DNA of 30,017 nucleotides from Acanthaster planci. Its lineage: Eukaryota; Echinodermata; Asteroidea; Valvatida; Acanthasteridae. Below the pieces are notes generated by a model. That model had not been told where the DNA came from. It made no database searches and saw only the letters and a list, made by a program, of their open reading frames with translations. The stretch is taken from NCBI RefSeq assembly GCF_001949145.1, contig NW_019091680.1, positions 148,691-178,707 of the forward strand, given 5' to 3'. This document shows positions 11,156 to 21,082 of this stretch, in pieces. The stretch's first letter is position 1, and each line of letters starts with the position of its first letter. The translations under genes and the position numbers were made by a program.

Positions 11156-11674
11156 CTAAGCAAGACAGAGAGTCAGAATTCAAATGTTTGTTCACTTCAT
11201 GCACACATTTTAAAAAAAATACCAGTTCATATGGTCAATCCGTTTTTTTGAAACTGAGACCCCTTGGCACCAACTGTAATTTCTTTACCAACACTGCTGA
11301 ACTACGTGAAAAACGTTGCTTTACACATTGTGTACAAGCAAAACTGCCTGCCCAAAACTATTTTTGTCTGCCTTTATAATAGGTGGGTAGATTAAACACT
11401 GCAAAGGGAGAATCAAATACAAGCTTGCTATCAAAGTATCGTCTAGCTGAATCCAACAATATCAAGGATTGGATAAATAAGCCTTTTGCAAGTTAAAATT
11501 GAATAAAATCTAGTGCACTATAAGCTCTTTATATTCACGTGAACATAACCATTTGAATTCTCCACGCTTGTTCTGTGTGGAAAGTTTTGCTTTGTTACAT
11601 AAGAGATGCCTTGCACCAATACACTGTTTTCAATGGAAAAGAAGCATATGCAGCAAGGTATGAGACGGAGAGAA

Positions 11675-12143
11675 NNNNNNNNNNNNNNNNNNNNNNNNNN
11701 NNNNNNNNNNNNNNNNNNNNNNNNNNNNNNNNNNNNNNNNNNNNNNNNNNNNNNNNNNNNNNNNNNNNNNNNNNNNNNNNNNNNNNNNNNNNNNNNNNNN
11801 NNNNNNNNNNNNNNNNNNNNNNNNNNNNNNNNNNNNNNNNNNNNNNNNNNNNNNNNNNNNNNNNNNNNNNNNNNNNNNNNNNNNNNNNNNNNNNNNNNNN
11901 NNNNNNNNNNNNNNNNNNNNNNNNNNNNNNNNNNNNNNNNNNNNNNNNNNNNNNNNNNNNNNNNNNNNNNNNNNNNNNNNNNNNNNNNNNNNNNNNNNNN
12001 NNNNNNNNNNNNNNNNNNNNNNNNNNNNNNNNNNNNNNNNNNNNNNNNNNNNNNNNNNNNNNNNNNNNNNNNNNNNNNNNNNNNNNNNNNNNNNNNNNNN
12101 NNNNNNNNNNNNNNNNNNNNNNNNNNNNNNNNNNNNNNNNNNN
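11675..12143. other. Assembly gap (469 N)
   Basis: A run of undetermined bases lies inside gene A intron 4 (11156-12515). Exons on both sides join in phase, so no coding sequence need be missing, although an extra phase 1-1 exon hidden in the gap cannot be excluded. Open frames spanning the gap are artefacts of N. Confidence 0.98.
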
Positions 12144-12515
12144 AGGGATTGGACATGTTGGGGAGTACCCCTCGGTCTCATTTCTTGCTGGGTATAATAA
12201 GAAGGTACCAAGGAACCAGTCCATTCCAGAGATGGTGGTCGCTATGCAATCAGATAACTCAGTGTACCAGATTTTATTCAAATTTAACTCGGCTTATTCC
12301 AATGGATTTTCGATGGCAGGTGCAGAAACAAGCGAGCATTTAGATCTCCCTGTTTGGATCCCCAGTGGTCAGAAATTTTCATGGAAAGGTTTGAACAATT
12401 CTCACCCACCCACCACTTACTAATGTATTTATTCCTGCAATCTTTGAAATTACAGGACTTCCTGAGGCCACTCATCATACTACAGAGAAACACCTCAAAT
12501 CAAATGAACTCAAAC

Positions 12516-12683
12516 CTGCAGCCGGTTCATAGATATTGGCGAGCGTCACAGAGTGCACAAAGTCCCTGTTGCCCACGACGCAACTGTAGTTGCCACTATC
12601 GAAGGAATCCATGTATCGCAGCACAACAAGGGTTGTGGTGTGCTTGTCTGTCCTCTGCGCAAAGATGCGGTCTCGCTCATCGT
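12516..12683 (-). CDS. Gene A exon 4: C-terminal half of Ig domain 1
   Basis: This exon encodes the second half of an Ig-like domain, with the strand-E region KHTTTLVVLRYM and the Tyr corner SFDSGNYSCVVGN containing the second Cys. It ends with LANIYEPAA before the donor GCTGCAG|GTTTGAG. The acceptor is AATCCTCAG|ACGATGAG. G plus AC gives Asp both on entry and on exit into CRD-B. It pairs with exon 3; the domain is interrupted by a phase 1 intron of about 1 kb. The assembly gap (11675-12143) lies in the following intron and does not touch this exon. Confidence 0.85.
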
Positions 12684-13365
12684 CTGAGGATTACAAGAAA
12701 ACAAAATTACAGTTGCGGTCAAAAGTTTACATACACCATGCTGTATTCGATTTCACAGAGTTTTACCCAATGGCACAACGTCCCTTATGCTACAATGTGC
12801 AACAAATTAATTGAGAGCAATTTCAGGAAATTTACACAGTGCGGAGGTACGTGACTTGTGCAACAAATTATGACATAACTTACGCGGTCAATTATTGGTG
12901 GTATACGTTGCTCCAAACAAAGCAAAAATGAACAATGTGACTAGCTCGTGTTTGGTTAAGGCTCGTCATTGCTGATCTAAACAAGGCTCATGCGAGTAAC
13001 TTACAACTTTATTTTAGAACGTATAATGAAAATCTTGTTTGGCTGTGAGAGAACTGCAAAATTGACGACTGTTGTTATGTTGGAAGGTAACAGCTGTCCA
13101 AAAAGCTGTTATTGTCCTCATCCAAGAAATTTAATAAATTTGCGCAGCTAAGCAACTCTTTGTGAAATTGAACGCAAGTATATTGCGCTGCTACGGCATA
13201 AATTTGCAGTGCAAGACTTACGCATGGTTCAAAGTTACAGCACGTTTCTTTAAATCGGCCGCTGGACTGAGAGTGTTTATGAAAAATAAAAAATTTTAAG
13301 AATCTGCTCGGATTTTGCAACCTTTTTTTCTGAGGGCTGGCCGATCAAACCCATCAACGTTTTGT

Positions 13366-13600
13366 TGTGCAAGAATATGGCAATAAGCCAGCAAGTAACC
13401 TTTTGTCAGAAATGATATCATCAGGCAAATAGGGGCTGCAGAATTTAGAACATGAAAACATGATAAAGAAACAGTGTGTTCCCTGATTTACATCAAAGCA
13501 ACAGCGCCCTCACTGGTTCAGAAAAGCTTGACTTCAAACGGATTTCAAGCACTTTGCATACCCCGAAGATGAGTATGAAGATGCAAAAAAGTGAGTCTAA
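13366..13600 (+). repeat. Dispersed repeat, copy 1
   Basis: This stretch in gene A intron 3 (12684-13673) matches the reverse complement of 19320-19625. Shared segments include ATATGGCAATAAGCCAGCAAG, AACATGAAAACATG and TTACATCAAAGCAA followed by GCGCCCTCACT. It is an unclassified interspersed repeat; no inverted termini or coding capacity are seen. The rest of the intron (12684-13365) shows nothing I recognise. Confidence 0.75.
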
Positions 13601-13673
13601 TAAAACTTCATCGCATCAAAGCATTTAACTTCTAGCAAAATTTACTATATGCCAAGTGGCTTGCAATCCTCAC

Positions 13674-13814
13674 CAGATATCATGTGACCATCCGGGGCCA
13701 GCCACTGCGGTTGCAAGTGGGGTGAAAGGTCGTAGCTACAGGTCACTCGCACCTCAACCACCTCAACGTCACCAGTGCTGCTCCCTGTGACTTCAACTTG
13801 GCCCAGGTTCAATG
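13674..13814 (-). CDS. Gene A exon 3: N-terminal half of Ig domain 1
   Basis: This exon encodes the first half of an Ig-like domain: the N-terminal strand LNLGQVEVTGSS, the first Cys in VRVTCSYDLS and the core Trp in LQPQWLAPDG. The LQPQWLAPDG segment resembles FQPVWLDLYG of Ig3-Ig6, pointing to common origin. The acceptor is ATGCCGATAG|CATTGAAC and the donor ATATCTG|GTGAGG. Both are phase 1 and join exons 2 and 4 in frame. The exon is too short and too embedded in intron to stand out as an open frame; it was found by looking for the missing N-terminal half of the domain. Confidence 0.8.
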
Positions 13815-14623
13815 CTATCGGCATAAACGTACATCCACCATTATTTTTTCTTCCATTCTGACAAGAGATACCCCCTCACCAGCAAAAAAGTGACAGACTT
13901 GATGAAAAGGCCTGATGCACTTGTAAGGACCGTAGAAAGATTTTTTGCACAGGGATGTGAAAGAAGGTGTGATTATGACCCAAGAGCTGCTGGCTTCATT
14001 TGGGGGAATTTGCTCTATCCTTGCAAATCCCCTGTTAGCCCAACGCTGTTGGACATGTATTTGAATATGACTTCAATTCCTGTAACAAATATTCTCATAC
14101 TTCTGCCCTGAATACTGTTCATTGGTCCTGAATGTCACGACAGGGTGACATAACTACATGTCACACTTACCATGTGACATCACACCAACAAGTGCTATGT
14201 ATTACATGCATATACAGGTACGCCCTGCAATGCACAAGATAATGCAGGGACGGCTAATCACTACTGTTCAAAGATTCCTCTGCCGCTGTTAATTTTTCCC
14301 TCGGAAAATGAGCAAAAATATGATCAAAACAGAGATGTGACAAAACAATTGTTCTTTCAGACCGGCTACAAAGCACCGACAGCCTCAAGACCAGTTTTAC
14401 TGCTGGGCTGTGGTATGCCCTGAATGGAGGGCTTTGTCCAGCAGCAGGTCCCATTGAACCAGCAGCTGCATGGTGGATAGACTGTATGTGTGGTGTGCAC
14501 TAATCCTCACACAACGGTGCGGTAGCAGCAGTCCTCCATAGCGAAGGGGTTAAGAGCCTCAGTGATTATGAATGCAATAAACTTGGCCAAAATTTGGGTC
14601 CAGAAACAAATTTTCTTTCATAC
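13815..14623. other. Gene A intron 2
   Basis: The intron separates CRD-A from Ig1. A plus-strand open frame at 13890-14111 contains several Cys but has no matching splice phase and no recognisable domain. Nothing else is seen. Confidence 0.7.
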
Positions 14624-15016
14624 CAGAAATGCAGGCACTGTTCTCCGTTGGTCTTGGAAACCTACTGCAGTCCAGCTGACGAGGCCAGCCCAGGCCAACA
14701 TGACGCACGCTACGCCAGCACTTGGCCCGCGCCATTTCGCACAGGTCTCGGCACGGTGGCACTGCGCCGTCCGATCCATCCTCGCAAGCTGGCAGGTACG
14801 CGGCGCAGGCCAAGGGCTTGAAATACTCCCGACAGCCCCTGCCCCTGCTCAGGAGGGGCAGGTAAGGCCGTAGCTGGTGGATGGCTTCATGCTGGGTCTG
14901 GAATCGGTCAAGGTCCTCGGAGCCAGGACCGTAAGGCAATTCAATGGGGGTGCGGGTGTAGTGGTGGATGACCCCTTTACCCCGGCAGGCATTCACCGTG
15001 ATGGGTTCACATGGTC
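14624..15016 (-). CDS. Gene A exon 2: Frizzled-type cysteine-rich domain CRD-A
   Basis: This exon encodes a complete Frizzled-type CRD with ten cysteines: GPCEPITVNAC, GRGCREYF, LACAAYLPAC, VPPCRDLCEMARAKC, QLDCSRF and SACIS. The Cys2-Cys3 segment is longer and more charged than usual. The acceptor GTCAAATGCAG|GACCATG joins the signal-peptide exon in phase (G plus GA gives Gly), so the mature N-terminus begins almost directly with the CRD. The donor TTTCTG|GTATGA leaves one base. CEPIT and CRDLCE are the most recognisable family signatures. Wnt binding is possible but not demonstrable here. Confidence 0.92.
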
Positions 15017-15369
15017 CTGCATTTGACACACAGAAGTGAGACTGACTGATTGAACAAAACAGGATTTATGCTGATATTGTACAGGCCTAGGTCTAGAACA
15101 AATAATGCAATGGTAAGAATAACTGCAATCTGAAATAGAAATGACCATACAGACGACAGATGAACTTTGCCTTGAGGAATCGAATGCCCATTTCATCAGA
15201 TGCCTCATCATTATTGTTAGCATTACACTCATGAGCATTTACGTGGACAAGATCATGAACATGAAGACTGAACCATGTCGGAGCTATTCTTTTTAATACT
15301 TAGGGGGCCTAGACCTACATATTATAATACATGTACATAGCTCCATGACTGAACGATCGCCTAGGCCTG

Positions 15370-15614
15370 GGTAATTCCAGAATTTAGGGGTCCATTTTTT
15401 TGGTGTCCCTGTCACATCTGACATAGGCCTATGATTCTTTAAGTTCAGAATACATTTTCAAATTTCCAAGAGTGATGAATTAATGGAAATTACCTGCCAA
15501 ACAAAGAGTTTGAAATCAGTTCCGATGATATTTCCCTGTCAAATTATAAAGGTAAGATATGTAACAGGGACACAAAAATGTCACACTTTTGGACCACTAA
15601 ATTCTGGAATTACC
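15370..15614. mobile_element. Inverted-repeat element (MITE-like), 245 bp
   Basis: The left end GGTAATTCCAGAATTTAG is repeated in inverse at the right end (CTAAATTCTGGAATTACC). The similarity continues inward through GGTCCA and GTGTCCCTGT, giving arms of about 45-50 bp. No coding capacity is seen. I find no clear target-site duplication; the flanks share only short GGCCT sequences. This fits a miniature inverted-repeat transposable element in gene A intron 1. Confidence 0.78.
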
Positions 15615-15914
15615 TCTATTTGTTAGGCCTATCTAATGTATTCCTTCCTCCATGGTCTGACTGGAAGCAGCACAGCCATGGCAGTGATTAACCGCGCTGC
15701 AATCGCACCTACTAACATGACCGATAACACCAACATTAACTTATTAATGACACCTCCAACTAAGTTAGGCATAAATCCTAAGAAGGGCAAGTCAGAGTGG
15801 CTGGACCAGTGTCTATTGCACTTCCCAGTTTATGGCTAATTAGGCCATGCTTAACTAAAAAGTAGGCTAGCCTTAATTAACAAAGATAGCGCCGCGGTAT
15901 AGACCTTTTTCACC

Positions 15915-16020
15915 CACGTGACTAAATGTAAACAATACCACCACGTGTGAATCGCCTTGGCCACGGTGATCATATATATATTCCTATACGGGCAGCTTCA
16001 ACCAGGTGCAAGCGCACGTG
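15915..16020. promoter_or_regulatory. Cluster of three CACGTG E-boxes in gene A intron 1
   Basis: CACGTG occurs at 15915-15920, 15942-15947 and 16015-16020, with a CAGGTG near 16003. Three copies of this 6-mer in about 105 bases is more than chance would give in AT-rich DNA. CACGTG binds bHLH factors of the Myc/Max, USF and clock type. The site lies about 0.9 kb inside the gene and could be an enhancer; function is inferred. Confidence 0.4.
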
Positions 16021-16891
16021 CGAACGCTGCATGCTTGACTAGTTAATCTTGAGTAAGTAGATTACCATCACAACACTATGCACTCATTACCATCACAACA
16101 CATCAGAGGTCCAGCACGACGGTGACATTACTGGAAAAAGGTACAATCTTCAAGCCTTATCTACTTAGTTGCAACACATGTTAGCGAAGAGCGCCGGCGA
16201 CAAAAGTTTTTGAGAGAGCGCCACCAACAGTTGCTCACGCTCCATTTTAAAGGTACTTTTGGCGCGATGTGCAGTGTGACATCTCTCGGTACACAACATC
16301 CCACTGAAGTGTGGTGGGCGTATTACAGTGGGGGTACGTGGGGGTGTATATTCTCCCTCCCCCACACACTTTTTGAGGGAGGGGGCTATTGAATCATCCC
16401 CTCAACTTTTTTTGTGGTGAACAAAAAATTAAAGCGGATTGTGAAGAATTTTTCAGACATCCAAGGTCTAGAATGCATTCAGTATCACTCAAAAGCGAAA
16501 ACAATTTTTAATGCATAGGCCTATAAATGTGCCATTCTGAATACATAATTACAGATGTATATATCATAAACATCGACCTCCAAACAGACTCATGCACCCC
16601 CCCTTCAGCTCTTCGAATTTTCATGGTACAAGTCATCCCCAACCTTTCTCCGTCCCCAAGTTCTGGCACAAACTTACGATTTGTTGAAGCAATGAGGAAA
16701 ACATGGGCCCGTACGTGGTACTGAAACAGTAAGCCTAATTGTCATATAACATTAACGGCGCACTTTTGGGCCCCCTTGGAGCCGCTGTAACTCCATGCCA
16801 TAGGCCATTATAGTAAGGTTAAATGTAAAACATGTACTTGCGGCACTGGGGAGTGCAAAAAAGGAGTGGTCCTTTATAAGTATGCACTAAC

Positions 16892-16976
16892 CGTCTGCAT
16901 GTCCAGCTGCAACGAAGTTCACCGAAGCTGTCAGGACAATGACCAACACTTCTTGCCACTTCAAAATAGAGGGCAT
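16892..16976 (-). CDS. Gene A exon 1: start codon and signal peptide
   Basis: The first coding exon has ATG at 16976 and 28 codons plus one base. The peptide begins MPSILKWQEVLVIVLTAS and continues to VAAGHAD: a lysine, then a hydrophobic core, then small residues before a likely cleavage site near VAA-GH. The donor is GCAGACG|GTTAGTG. The single leftover G combines exactly with GA of exon 2. Phase agreement, signal-peptide character and strand make this the most probable start of gene A. It lies about 1.64 kb from the start codon of the oppositely oriented gene B. The 5' untranslated region and cap site cannot be placed. Confidence 0.83.
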
Positions 16977-18617
16977 TCTCGATCGATCGTCAGATGAAAG
17001 AAATTAAATGCGAGGGAGAATAGGCCTACTTGCTCAGCACTTCGGCTTCGTCCGCATCCCGCCTGGACGACCGTCCCGTACCTCTCTACCCTCAGTGACC
17101 GATGGAGCAGGGCACGCAAGCGAAGCTGAGCCGAAGTTATTTGGGATTGGTTTATTTATGTACTAGGTGAAGCCCACCCCTTAACACAACCTTGGGGTGT
17201 GAGACGTGCGACATTGCGCAACTTAAGTATTTCGACCCCAGAGTTTTCGGGACACCCATTGATCCGTATGTACCCATAACGTGTACCTCCTTCCTTTGGT
17301 CACAGAATAACTATCGCATGGTATAATTATTATTGCACTGAAGTCAAGGCAATGTACCTGTACGTGTACATGAGTGTATGGCTCGAGCTACTCCACAGCA
17401 GTGACATCTGTATCAGTGACGCAAGGGAGAGGAGTGCTTGGGGGCTTTGAACACCCCCCCCTTGCCATCAGCTGCAAAATGACAAACCATAAACGGTGGA
17501 AAGGGGGATCAACCCGTGTGGGAAAAACGAAGCCTCAGAAATTTCCCAAGCGATGTCCATGCACTGGCCCTTACTCGCTTGCCTAAAACGCGCCGCGCTT
17601 CGGAAATCGCTTTCAAAGGCTTGTGCCGCATAGTTTTGCAAGTAATATTCCTTCGTGTCCCTTTTGGCTAGATTTTCCATTTTTCTTGTGATATCCCGAG
17701 CCATCACGCGGTAGGGTTCAGGGTAGTTAACATTTTGATTTAATGTGAATAACGTTCAGCGCGACGGCCTTCACAGATCCAGGCCAGCAGTGGCACCGCG
17801 TGGTACCGGGTTCACAGCTTGGGACCTTTCGATTGCACCATGACTGCGGGGTCTGTTGCAAGGTGGCACCTATTTAGACGAACTTGCGAAGTTACTGCGT
17901 GTTTGCTGAGATCTTACCCGGGGCCCACTGTGCGTGTGGGTGTAATTGAAGATAAATCAATCAAGGCAGACATGAAATGAAAAGGAGCAGAAAATGTCGT
18001 CCAGTGTCGAGTTTTATCGAAAAGTTAAGGTCTGAAGTCATATTTCACCAGAAACAAATGTGTTCACAGGGGTTGTAGGTGTCGCGAACTATTCAAGGAG
18101 ACTCTTAATTAAAAAAAAATTGTGCACTCTACTAGTACCACTTGCTCGCAGCCTTCGATCTAAAACAATATTTCATCTTTCAGTAAACGAATATCACTAG
18201 GACTTGTAAAGCTTTTTTTGCTGAGTGTTTTTGTTTTAAAGATCTATCAATAACATTGTCGAGGGAATTTATGTCGTGTTTATTTATACAAGAAACCCCT
18301 CAGGGAGAAAAGTCAAGCTGAGAAAACTATTCTCCGAAAGAAAATGACAAGGAGGGTATTATTCAGTTGGATACCTACTCTGCTGTTTATTGCCCCCTGG
18401 GTGGCACCCTCTGTCGATCGGAGGCTTATTCCTACAATGTATCACGAATTTGGAATTGGGAGCGTCGAGGCTACCTCAGCGCAGACTATACTCCGTACAC
18501 CAGTGGCCGAAAACTTCACAATCCACCGATCAAAACAGTACATGGCAGCTACATTAGGCCTACCAGGTCACTCGATGGTCTGCATTCTGTTGGAGGACTC
18601 GATGTAAGTTTGCCGTG
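16977..18617. promoter_or_regulatory. Divergent 5' region shared by genes A and B
   Basis: The interval between the two signal-peptide start codons must hold the 5' untranslated regions and promoters of both genes unless unseen upstream exons exist. A TATA-like TATTTATA lies at 18281-18288, 330 bases before the gene B start codon. The part 17040-17130 and 17580-17650 is relatively rich in CpG. No obvious TATA box is seen for gene A. A protein-like minus-strand frame (17575-17704) lies inside. Confidence 0.5.
17575..17704 (-). CDS. Possible short coding exon between the two genes, unidentified
   Basis: An ATG at 17704 opens a frame beginning MARDITRKMENLAKRDTKEY and continuing LQNYAAQAFESDFRSAARFR to a good donor GCGA|GTAAGG at 17575. 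The peptide is hydrophilic, charged and helix-like, with protein-like composition, and it lacks a signal peptide, so it does not fit gene A. Past the donor the frame looks random. It may be the first exon of an unrelated gene, a pseudogene fragment, or chance. I cannot assign it to a family. Confidence 0.3.
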
Positions 18618-18666
18618 ATGGGGAAGCCACTCGTGATCGGGATTCTTTTTGCAGTCTGCACGACCG
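18618..18666 (+). CDS. Gene B exon 1: start codon and signal peptide
   Basis: A 49-nt coding exon encodes MGKPLVIGILFAVCTT followed by one base of a Gly codon: a short positively charged start and a hydrophobic core typical of a signal peptide. The donor is ACCG|GTAAGG, phase 1, as in gene A exon 1. It joins the CRD1 exon at 21083 as Gly. The exon is too short to be seen as an open frame. An upstream, out-of-frame ATG frame (18344-18607) ends ten bases before this ATG. The start is chosen because of signal-peptide character and exact phase; a start in another unseen exon cannot be excluded. Confidence 0.68.
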
Positions 18667-19319
18667 GTAAGGTGTGATAGATCATGGAGGAATGTTACTT
18701 CCTCCGTGGGTATATAGTTCACCCTTGAGAATAATCCCGACACGGACCCAAAGCCGTGGATGTTTGTCGATGTTTGTCATATAGAACTACACGGGTATGT
18801 TGCCGGGTTAAACATGATTTACCGGACGAAGGGTCACGGGGCCGGGAATGAACCATCCCAAATTATCAGTGCCACTGATGACAGTTTTGGGCCACTTTAT
18901 GTTTCCTGAAAGCCCTTGATGTTTCGTGCAAGTCAAATTGTCTTTGTAGTTAACGTATTTCCGATGAAATTTTACATGCTCTTTAAGTTTGAAGAATTAA
19001 CCGATTGTGTGGGTCTGACCCGCAGAAGTTTGGAGCGTGCATGAAAACTGTGCCTTTATAACGTTTGTCGTGCTTCACTTTTATGAAAAGTGGGCACTGC
19101 GACTCACAAACAGGAGATTTTGGTGTGCGGAGGTTGATGGTAACATAATTATATTGCTGCATCCGAATCTGTTGTCCAGAGCTAGGGCTAGGTCTTTACT
19201 CCACTGGAAATACGCGGATATGCGTCGAAAAGGGCCTAGCTGTAGCTCTTGAAGTCCGTTTTGGACACGGCCTATTACATCTTGTGCCGCACAGTTCCAG
19301 GATCCATGAAATGAATTTT

Positions 19320-19625
19320 TCTTAGAAACGGTTTTTTTTGCATCTTTGCACCCTCCTTCAGCGTATGGAGACTGCTTGAGATCTTTTTTTGCATTACGGG
19401 AACTGAAAAGTGCAATTTTTAAACATTCAAACTTGAACAAGCATTTCTGGACAAGTGAGGGCGCTTTTGCTTTGATGTAAATCCAGGAAGACATGGTTCA
19501 GTTTGCATGTTTTCATGTTCAAATTGTGAACTCCAAATTTGCTATCTGAAAACAAATATTTTGGGGGGGAAATGTTGCTTGCTGGCTTATTGCCATATAC
19601 TTACACCACAATAAACTGCCAAAGG
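19320..19625 (-). repeat. Dispersed repeat, copy 2 (inverted relative to copy 1)
   Basis: This is the reverse-complement match of 13366-13600, in gene B intron 1 (18667-21082). The best-conserved cores are GCTTGCTGGCTTATTGCCATAT near 19580 and AGTGAGGGCGC with TTTGCTTTGATGTAAAT near 19455-19485. The flanking intron at 18667-19319 and 19626-20184 shows only homopolymer runs and no genes. Confidence 0.72.
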
Positions 19626-20184
19626 AAATGAAAGTTACGATAGCAGTATTTGAAACAATCTAGAAATCCTCTGTGCGCGAATCAGTGCAACGTTCAGATT
19701 CAGTGCCTTAGATGACATCATAGTTTTGCTTATGAATAATGAAAATGTGCTTTAGCATAAAACCCCAAAAGCTCCACAATATGAGTTAAAATTGCAAACG
19801 AAAATTTCAAATAAGGTTAATTGAAACCTAAAGGTGCAATTTCAAGTGTTTTTGTAAATATTTCTATTTCATGGTCCCTTTAAGCTCCACAGTTGGACAA
19901 GGGACTTGGAGACCAGAGCTCGGAATATTGAAATTGCCCTTATGTTCGAGTTCTTTTACTGGCGCCTATAGCACAAACATTGGTTTTTGATATCAAAGGG
20001 GGATCCGCAACCATTTGCGGGGGGGGGGGCTGGCTGCGTATTTTTTTCCCCCAAACTAGATCCAACCGTTTCGAAATAGGGCGCCCTCTGTACATATGCA
20101 TCATTCATAATTTTGTCGATGGCTTCAATGAGTGGTCATGATTATGATAAAGTATAAAGGTTTTAAATTCACCGGAGCTTGGCA

Positions 20185-20280
20185 GCCATGATGTGTGGAT
20201 TAGTTGGAAGTACTCCCGATTTGAAATCCTCCGTCTCAGGTTCGAAACCATTTCTTTCGTTCTACAGCTCTTTTTTTTTC
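20185..20280 (+). repeat. tRNA-like sequence with Pol III A and B boxes (SINE head or tRNA relic)
   Basis: TGGATTAGTTGG at 20196-20207 matches the A-box consensus except for one position. GGTTCGAAACC at 20239-20249 closely matches the B-box. Their spacing (43 bases start to start) is that of a tRNA. The acceptor arms do not pair, so it is not a functional tRNA. A T-run at about 20271 could end transcription. It is probably a tRNA-derived SINE or relic. The flanks to 21082 show nothing else. Confidence 0.4.
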
Positions 20281-21082
20281 AAACCTGTAAATAACAAGTG
20301 AGAATTCTCACCATAGGTTTGGTTTGTGAGGTCGAGAACCATGCATTAAATATGCTTGTAACAGACCAATCACAAGACAGGAAATCAAAACCGTTTGGGA
20401 AAAAAATTGCCGGCAGGGAGGCCAAGAGGAAATGTTATCATGTATGCCTAATCGTGTAGGACCTTTCTGAGGGGTAAGGCTACATTTGGGAGCTTTTACA
20501 AGCTTTTACTATTTAATTTGATTTGTACTTCTAAAGTGTGCATTTCGAGTGCTTTTTCGGTACGTTGGCGTTCTGTTGACACTCACTGACACTAGACTAC
20601 AGCTATACCCACTCCATCTTGACAATCACGCTACGCTGTCCGTCTATATCACGAAGCATTTGCAAATCCAGCGCTGGAGCAGGAACTTATAATTCCTTTC
20701 GAGACATGTTCGAATTGATAGCGCGCATCCTAGTACATGTAGTTCAGAAACAGTTTTACCGTTTATTGGGTGTGTGCGCAGAATGAGGATTCTTTTACAG
20801 ATGAAAATAAATTGATAAGTCAGTTAAAAAATCATCAATGTTGCAACCCTCCCTCAATGAGACCTGGACACGCTATTGTCCCGGTGACCATGGTAATGCC
20901 ATCACTCGTCATTTGCCGTGATCCTCGACAGAGGTGGTAAGCATCTTGACAACTGCTGTATGGTACCACTGTTCGGTGACAGTCGCTACACAAACCCCCT
21001 ACACATGGCTCTCCGCAAGCTAAAGAGGGTCGTCGGGAAAGTCTCTGTCTTACGTTTTGGATTTTTGCCGTCTGTTTTCAAG

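Noticed and set aside
10915-11163. Second minus-strand frame inside CRD-B
   Set aside because: It is an overlapping frame of the CRD-B exon; only the frame with ten cysteines fits the splice phases.
11518-12423. Long open frames on both strands across 11675-12143
   Set aside because: They consist mostly of undetermined bases; the parts outside the gap are short and have no domain.
13890-14111. Plus-strand frame with several Cys in gene A intron 2
   Set aside because: It has no acceptor or donor in suitable phase, it is antisense to gene A, and I find no recognisable CRD or Ig pattern.
14562-14873. Plus-strand frames over CRD-A
   Set aside because: They are antisense to the CRD-A coding exon and show no domain.
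17039-17135. CTTCGGCTTCG and CGAAGCTGAGCCGAAG as ends of a small inverted-repeat element
   Set aside because: The match is short and imperfect and no target duplication is visible; it may be chance in a CpG-rich stretch.
19081-19494. 137-codon minus-strand frame in gene B intron 1
   Set aside because: It overlaps the dispersed repeat, has no domain, and its composition follows the repeat.
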